The position numbers and the translations under genes are program-made. A stretch of DNA of 20,720 bases. Source: Bacteroidales bacterium (GTDB taxonomy: Bacteria; Bacteroidota; Bacteroidia; Bacteroidales; ML635J-15). The stretch spans positions 1-20,720 of the forward strand of contig JALOAQ010000048.1 of assembly GCA_023228725.1 (NCBI GenBank), given 5' to 3'. The notes beneath the pieces were generated by a model. That model was not told where the DNA came from, did not search any database, and was given only the letters and a program-made list of their open reading frames with translations. This document shows, piece after piece, positions 17,535-20,720 of the stretch; position 1 is the stretch's first letter; each line of letters starts with the position of its first letter.

Positions 17535-18500
17535 TTATATCTTTTTATCAATTAAATACACATTTCTATCATTTGCAGAACGGGCAATAAGTTCTCCTAA
17601 AAATCCGGTTAAAAACAACAGTGTACCGATTACCATAGAAAGCAGAGCTAAATAAAAATATGGATTTTGAGTAATTCTTTCTATCCTTATTCCTTGATTT
17701 ACAGCCACTAATTTATGGATTCCTAAATACATGCTTAAGGCAAAACCAATTAAAAAAACCATAGTACCTAAAACGCCAAAAAAGTGCATTGGTCTTTTGC
17801 CAAACTTTGAGATAAACATAATAGACATTAGGTCTAGGGGACCACGTATAAATCTTTCTAAACCAAATTTTGTATGTCCGTATTTTCTTTCTTGATGTTT
17901 AACAACTTTTTCGCCTATTTTTTTAAAACCTGCCCATTTTGCTAAAACAGGAATAAATCTGTGCATATCTCCATAAATTTCAATACTTTTCACCACACGG
18001 CTTTTATATGCTTTAAGCCCGCAATTCATATCATGTAGCTTTATTCTAGTCATTTTTCTAACTATAAAATTATAAAATTTACTAGGAATATTTTTAGAAA
18101 AAACTGGGTCATGCCTAACTTTTTTCCAACCCGAAACTAGGTCAAAATCTTGTTCTACAATCATTTTATACAGCTCAGGTATTTCTTCAGGATTGTCTTG
18201 CAAATCAGCATCCATAGTAAAAACCACTTCACCAAGCGTTGCTTCAAACCCAACTTGCAAAGCAGCAGACTTACCATAATTTCTTCTGAATTTAATTCCT
18301 TTAATTTGTGGAAATTTTTCTTTTAAACTTTCAATAACTTGCCAAGAATTATCAGTGCTACCATCGTCAATAAAAATTATTTCAAAAGATTTTTTATCTT
18401 TTTCTATAACTTTAACAATCCATTCTGATAATTCGATTAAAGATTCTGCTTCATTTAAAAGAGGAATTACAATAGAAATATCTAATTTTTCGTTATTCAT
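17535..18500 (-). CDS. Glycosyltransferase family 2, DPM1/ArnC/GtrB-like
   Basis: 321 residues. The N-terminal GT-A domain has SIVIPLLNEAESL (9-21), IFIDDGSTDNSW (42-53), RRNYGKSAALQVGFE (72-86) and the metal site MDADLQDNPEE (96-106). Two C-terminal hydrophobic hairpin segments (about 238-262 and 282-307) embed it in the membrane, and GHTKFGLERF is the usual link between the domains. Such enzymes transfer a sugar from a nucleotide to polyprenyl phosphate, giving a lipid-linked donor for later transfer. A possible user is the DUF2723-type protein that appears to start at 20668. Its first 8 bases overlap the DUF4199 stop, and 3 bp separate it from the Wzz-like gene. Confidence 0.9.
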   Translation of the reverse strand: MNNEKLDISIVIPLLNEAESLIELSEWIVKVIEKDKKSFEIIFIDDGSTDNSWQVIESLKEKFPQIKGIKFRRNYGKSAALQVGFEATLGEVVFTMDADLQDNPEEIPELYKMIVEQDFDLVSGWKKVRHDPVFSKNIPSKFYNFIVRKMTRIKLHDMNCGLKAYKSRVVKSIEIYGDMHRFIPVLAKWAGFKKIGEKVVKHQERKYGHTKFGLERFIRGPLDLMSIMFISKFGKRPMHFFGVLGTMVFLIGFALSMYLGIHKLVAVNQGIRIERITQNPYFYLALLSMVIGTLLFLTGFLGELIARSANDRNVYLIDKKI

Positions 18501-19035
18501 TATCTATACCTTTCATTGCATCAGCAAAAGCATCTGGATTTTTTTTAATAAAAATTGAACTTACTAAAGCCACAATCACTCCTTGAAAAACAGTAGTTAA
18601 AACAGAAGATAGTGATAGAGCTATAGGAGTAAAAACATAAGTTTTCATGGAATTAATTGCAGTATCAATTTGTGCTTGAGTTAATTTATCCTGTTCATAT
18701 AAATTTATTTCAGCCATTTCAAGCATTTTAACAATCTGTTCTGGTGCAACAAATTTATAAAATAAAAATGTATATAAAAAAACTATTACAGAAGCCACTA
18801 TAATCATTAAAAAAGTTCCACCAAAAATTTTTGAATAGTTTGCATATCCATCATAAAAATTATCTCTATAATACTTTTGAACAAAAACAATAGTAATGAT
18901 AAATATCAAGAAACTTAAGTATCCGAACCATTTTGCATCACTCATTTCAAAAGCATAGGCTATAACACTCATAAGAATCATCTGCAAACATATAATAGCA
19001 CCTAAGCTCAAAATCATTTTTGTTTTCTTTCCCAT
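18493..19035 (-). CDS. DUF4199 family membrane protein
   Basis: A 180-residue inner-membrane protein with four hydrophobic segments. Two come close together at the N-terminus, one is in the middle (TFLMIIVASVIVFLYTFLFY) and one is near the end (SVLTTVFQGVIVALVSSIF). The DNFYDGYANYSKIFGGTF stretch before TM3 is typical of DUF4199. The reading frame extends three codons further to a TTG at 19044, but the ATG at 19035 (MGKKTKMILS) is the natural start. Function is unknown. It is commonly found directly ahead of a DPM1-type glycosyltransferase in Bacteroidota, as here with an 8-bp overlap, which suggests a shared role in lipid-linked sugar handling. Confidence 0.83.
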   Translation of the reverse strand: MGKKTKMILSLGAIICLQMILMSVIAYAFEMSDAKWFGYLSFLIFIITIVFVQKYYRDNFYDGYANYSKIFGGTFLMIIVASVIVFLYTFLFYKFVAPEQIVKMLEMAEINLYEQDKLTQAQIDTAINSMKTYVFTPIALSLSSVLTTVFQGVIVALVSSIFIKKNPDAFADAMKGIDNE

Positions 19036-19058
19036 GTTTTTCAAATTAAATTAAACTC

Positions 19059-19066
19059 CAAAGATA
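19059..19066 (-). promoter_or_regulatory. Promoter -7 element of the DUF4199-GT2-Wzz operon
   Basis: The minus strand reads TATCTTTG, a perfect TAnnTTTG match, 23 bp before the ATG at 19035. No TTG stands at the usual distance upstream. It is divergent from the SRP RNA promoter. Confidence 0.5.
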
Positions 19067-19096
19067 TTCAGATTTTTTAAAAAACTCACTATTTTT

Positions 19097-19126
19097 TTTG
19101 TTTTTAAAATAATTTATATATTTTTG
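19097..19126 (+). promoter_or_regulatory. Promoter of the SRP RNA gene
   Basis: TTTG (19097-19100) and TATTTTTG (19119-19126) are separated by 18 bp, a full match to the Bacteroidota primary promoter, and the RNA stem begins 5 bases after the -7 element. This is among the clearest promoters in the window. Confidence 0.8.
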
Positions 19127-19130
19127 CATC

Positions 19131-19227
19131 GGGTAAGTCTTATACGACCAGCTCCCGCTGAACTCCCCCAGGTCAGGAATGAAGCAAGGGTAGGCGGTCG
19201 TAGCGGTGCGATATAAGTAGCTTACCC
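19131..19227 (+). ncRNA. ffs: Signal recognition particle RNA (small bacterial 4.5S type)
   Basis: The RNA core of the signal recognition particle, which binds Ffh and directs membrane proteins to the translocase. The terminal stem GGGTAAG (19131-19137) pairs with CTTACCC (19221-19227), and an inner stem TACGACC (19143-19149) pairs with GGTCGTA (19196-19202). The conserved apex CAGGTCAGGAATGAAGCA holds the GGAA tetraloop at 19176-19179 and the asymmetric internal loop recognised by the Ffh M domain. At 97 nt it is the usual small form without an Alu domain. The closing stem followed by TTTTTTATTTTATTTTT probably acts as its own terminator. Ends are set from pairing and may be off by a few bases. 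Confidence 0.95.
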
Positions 19228-19259
19228 TTTTTTATTTTATTTTTAAACAAGTTTTTATT

Positions 19260-20465
19260 TTACTCAAACTCTAACAAAAATTTCATAATCGACCAGTGGA
19301 ATATTCCCTTAAAGGTATTTTCAGCAAATTCATCCATTGAAACAACATATTTGGGATTATTATCTGGAATTTTTAATAGATTTCCAAACTCCCGCTCGTG
19401 AGTTTTTTCATCTACAATAATGTATGCAACTTGTATATATGTGGTTTTGCCTTGTTTTTCGGCAATAAAATCCACCTCGCTATCTCCAACTTTTCCAACA
19501 AAAACCCTATATCCATGAGTACGCAAATGATGGTAAACTAAATTTTCGAGTACCTTATTTATATCTTTCTGTTGAAATGGAATAATAGCATGACGCATTC
19601 CTAAATCCTCAAAATAAAACTTGTCGCCTACTTCAAAAATCTTTTTACCTCCAATTTCTTTTCTTTTCACTCTTTCTATATAAAATACAGACTCTAAATA
19701 GACCAAATAATCTAAAACAGTTTGTGGTATAATGTTGATTTGCTGCGATTTAAGATAATCGCTAATTTTTTTCGCAGAAACAATACTGCCAACATTATCT
19801 GCCAAAAATTCAATTAGATTATGCAAAAAATTTACATTCCTAATATTATATCGAGCTACAACATCACGCAAAATAATACTATCATAAATATTTTTGAGAT
19901 ATTCGTAATATACATCTTCATTTTTACGCAAATTTACAAGATGTGGCATTCCACCATATTTTATATAATCGTACAAAGTTTGATTTGAAGCCGACAATTT
20001 GTGAAAATCTAAAAATTCTTTATAACTAAGCGAATGAATGCGAAACTGGATATACCGACCGGCTAATGCGGTAGCTAATTCTCCAGACAAAAGTTTTGCA
20101 TTACTACCTGTGCAATAAATATCGAAATTACCATCAGATTGAAGACTTCGTAGTGCCAATTCGTAATTTTCAATCTCCTGCACTTCGTCAATAAAAAGAT
20201 AGGTTTTTACTTGTAAATTCACTTTTTCCTGAATATAAACTATCAAATCATTATAGTCTTTGATAAAATCAAACTCATATTTTTCCTTATCAATAAATAA
20301 GATTTTAGCATCAGGATAACGAGACGAAATCTCTTGACTAAGTTGCTTTAAAATATAACTCTTGCCCACTCTGCGTTGTCCTACAAGAATTTTTATTAAC
20401 CTATCATTGATAAAAGGCTCAATTTTTGAGAAGTAATAAGGACGATATTTAACAGTATTTAGCAT
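19260..20465 (-). CDS. AAA-type ATPase with DUF4143 and nuclease-like C-terminus
   Basis: 401 residues. The P-loop domain has Walker A GQRRVGKS (29-36), Walker B FIDEVQ (91-96) and sensor-like CTGSNAKLL (118-126). The DUF4143 part (about 200-400) has a helical winged-helix-like stretch (SAKKISDYLKS) and then a PD-(D/E)XK-like core, with SEVDFIAE followed by YIQVAY. In that core the usual E-x-K is Q-V-A, so nuclease activity is doubtful. These ATPases are numerous and often multicopy in Bacteroidota, and their function is not established. It lies between the SRP RNA and a DUF2723-like gene, unrelated to the polysaccharide genes by content, and may be a mobile or accessory insertion. Its start codon lies inside a repeated dyad sequence. 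Confidence 0.9.
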   Translation of the reverse strand: MLNTVKYRPYYFSKIEPFINDRLIKILVGQRRVGKSYILKQLSQEISSRYPDAKILFIDKEKYEFDFIKDYNDLIVYIQEKVNLQVKTYLFIDEVQEIENYELALRSLQSDGNFDIYCTGSNAKLLSGELATALAGRYIQFRIHSLSYKEFLDFHKLSASNQTLYDYIKYGGMPHLVNLRKNEDVYYEYLKNIYDSIILRDVVARYNIRNVNFLHNLIEFLADNVGSIVSAKKISDYLKSQQINIIPQTVLDYLVYLESVFYIERVKRKEIGGKKIFEVGDKFYFEDLGMRHAIIPFQQKDINKVLENLVYHHLRTHGYRVFVGKVGDSEVDFIAEKQGKTTYIQVAYIIVDEKTHEREFGNLLKIPDNNPKYVVSMDEFAENTFKGIFHWSIMKFLLEFE

Positions 20466-20558
20466 ATGTTTATGTTATAAAAGAAAGAAATTTAATTTTT
20501 CAATATGTTTATGTTATAAAAGAAACTTTTTGCAAATATAAATAAGTTTATCTTATAA
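20464..20558. repeat. Three-copy dyad repeat with exact 39-bp period
   Basis: A 23-bp unit is identical at 20464-20486 and 20503-20525, and a third partial copy (15 of 17 positions) is at 20542-20558. The starts are 39 bp apart in both steps. The core GTTTATGTTATAAAAG contains a 5-bp dyad, TTTAT-GTT-ATAAA (20469-20481 and 20508-20520; TTTATCTTATAAC at 20547-20559). Copy 3 occupies the spacer between the -33 and -7 elements of the ATPase promoter, copy 2 the probable transcription start, and copy 1 the start codon. This placement suggests an operator array, but the binding partner is unknown. Confidence 0.8.
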
Positions 20559-20564
20559 CGCAAA
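20533..20564 (-). promoter_or_regulatory. Promoter of the DUF4143 ATPase gene
   Basis: On the minus strand TTTG (20564-20561) is followed after 20 bp by TATATTTG (20540-20533), matching the Bacteroidota consensus. Transcription should start near 20526, giving a leader of about 60 bases that contains two complete repeat copies. Confidence 0.7.
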
Positions 20565-20623
20565 TTAGTCTTAATTTTTAAACAATTTTAACAAAATAAA
20601 CTTCTCAATTATAATAAAATTAC

Positions 20624-20631
20624 TATTTTTA
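20624..20631 (+). promoter_or_regulatory. Possible -7 element of the gene starting at 20668
   Basis: TATTTTTA matches TAnnTTTG except for the last base, like the weak element at 7906, and is 36 bp before the ATG at 20668. No -33 element is evident. Confidence 0.3.
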
Positions 20632-20667
20632 CGCTTTTATTTTTAATTCATAAAATAAATATAAACT

Positions 20668-20720
20668 ATGACTGAAAAATTATTTAAACGACTAGATTAT
20701 GCAGTCGGCTGGTTCACTTT
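20668..20720 (+). CDS. Start of a probable DUF2723 membrane protein, truncated by the window edge
   Basis: Only 17 codons are visible: MTEKLFKRLDYAVGWFT. The short basic start followed by an aromatic residue, two or three turns and a GW-x-x-F motif resembles the N-terminus of the DUF2723 (TMEM260-like) multi-spanning proteins of Bacteroidota, which are thought to be glycosyltransferases using lipid-linked donors. The fragment is too short for certainty. It is divergent from the ATPase gene with 202 bp between them. Confidence 0.5.
   Translation, partial: MTEKLFKRLDYAVGWFT

Noticed and set aside
20464..20558. CRISPR array or plasmid iteron interpretation of the repeat upstream of the ATPase
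   Set aside because: Only three copies, 16-bp spacers, no cas genes nearby, and no replication gene; the fit to the promoter elements favours an operator.

Overview
The window is AT-rich chromosomal DNA from a member of the phylum Bacteroidota. Four things support this. Repeated promoter -7 elements match TAnnTTTG, the signature of the Bacteroidota primary sigma factor, and several have a TTG or TTTG about 18-20 bp upstream. Shine-Dalgarno sequences are largely absent. A secreted subtilase ends in a type IX secretion (T9SS) C-terminal sorting domain. Families typical of the phylum are present (DUF4199, DUF5011-like lipoprotein, DUF4143 ATPase, a probable DUF2723 start). Species cannot be told from the sequence alone.

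Layout. (1) 1-3359, plus strand: the 3' end of an unrecognised gene, a glutamine-dependent asparagine synthetase (asnB type) and a GT-A-like glycosyltransferase, tightly packed and probably one transcript. (2) 3407-4180: dapF, a lysine/peptidoglycan gene, convergent with (3) a minus-strand pair for exported proteins: a DUF5011-like lipoprotein (4234-5130) and a T9SS subtilisin-like protease (5230-7839). A small outer-membrane beta-barrel-like protein (7932-8504) is divergent from the protease. (4) 8490-13362, minus strand: two transcription units, flippase plus AAC(3)-like N-acetyltransferase, and polysaccharide deacetylase-like protein plus O-antigen polymerase/ligase. (5) 13492-16743, plus strand: GT4, GT2 and DegT-type aminotransferase, divergent from the flippase. 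(6) 16746-19035, minus strand: Wzz-like protein, DPM1/ArnC-type GT2 and DUF4199 membrane protein. (7) 19131-19227: the small SRP RNA with a textbook promoter. (8) 19260-20465, minus strand: a DUF4143 AAA ATPase whose promoter and start codon sit in a three-copy repeat with an exact 39-bp period. (9) From 20668: the start of a probable DUF2723 membrane protein.

The core (8490-18500, plus 1-3359) looks like a Wzx/Wzy-type surface polysaccharide locus. It has sugar amination (DegT), N-acetylation (AAC(3)-like), amidation (AsnB-like), at least three glycosyltransferases, flippase, polymerase/ligase, chain-length protein and a deacetylase-like protein. No initiating phosphoglycosyltransferase (WbaP/WecA type) is in the window, so that step must be encoded elsewhere. 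The least explained signal is the phased repeat upstream of the DUF4143 ATPase. No stretch longer than 300 bases lacks a gene; the longest gene-free interval is 20466-20667.
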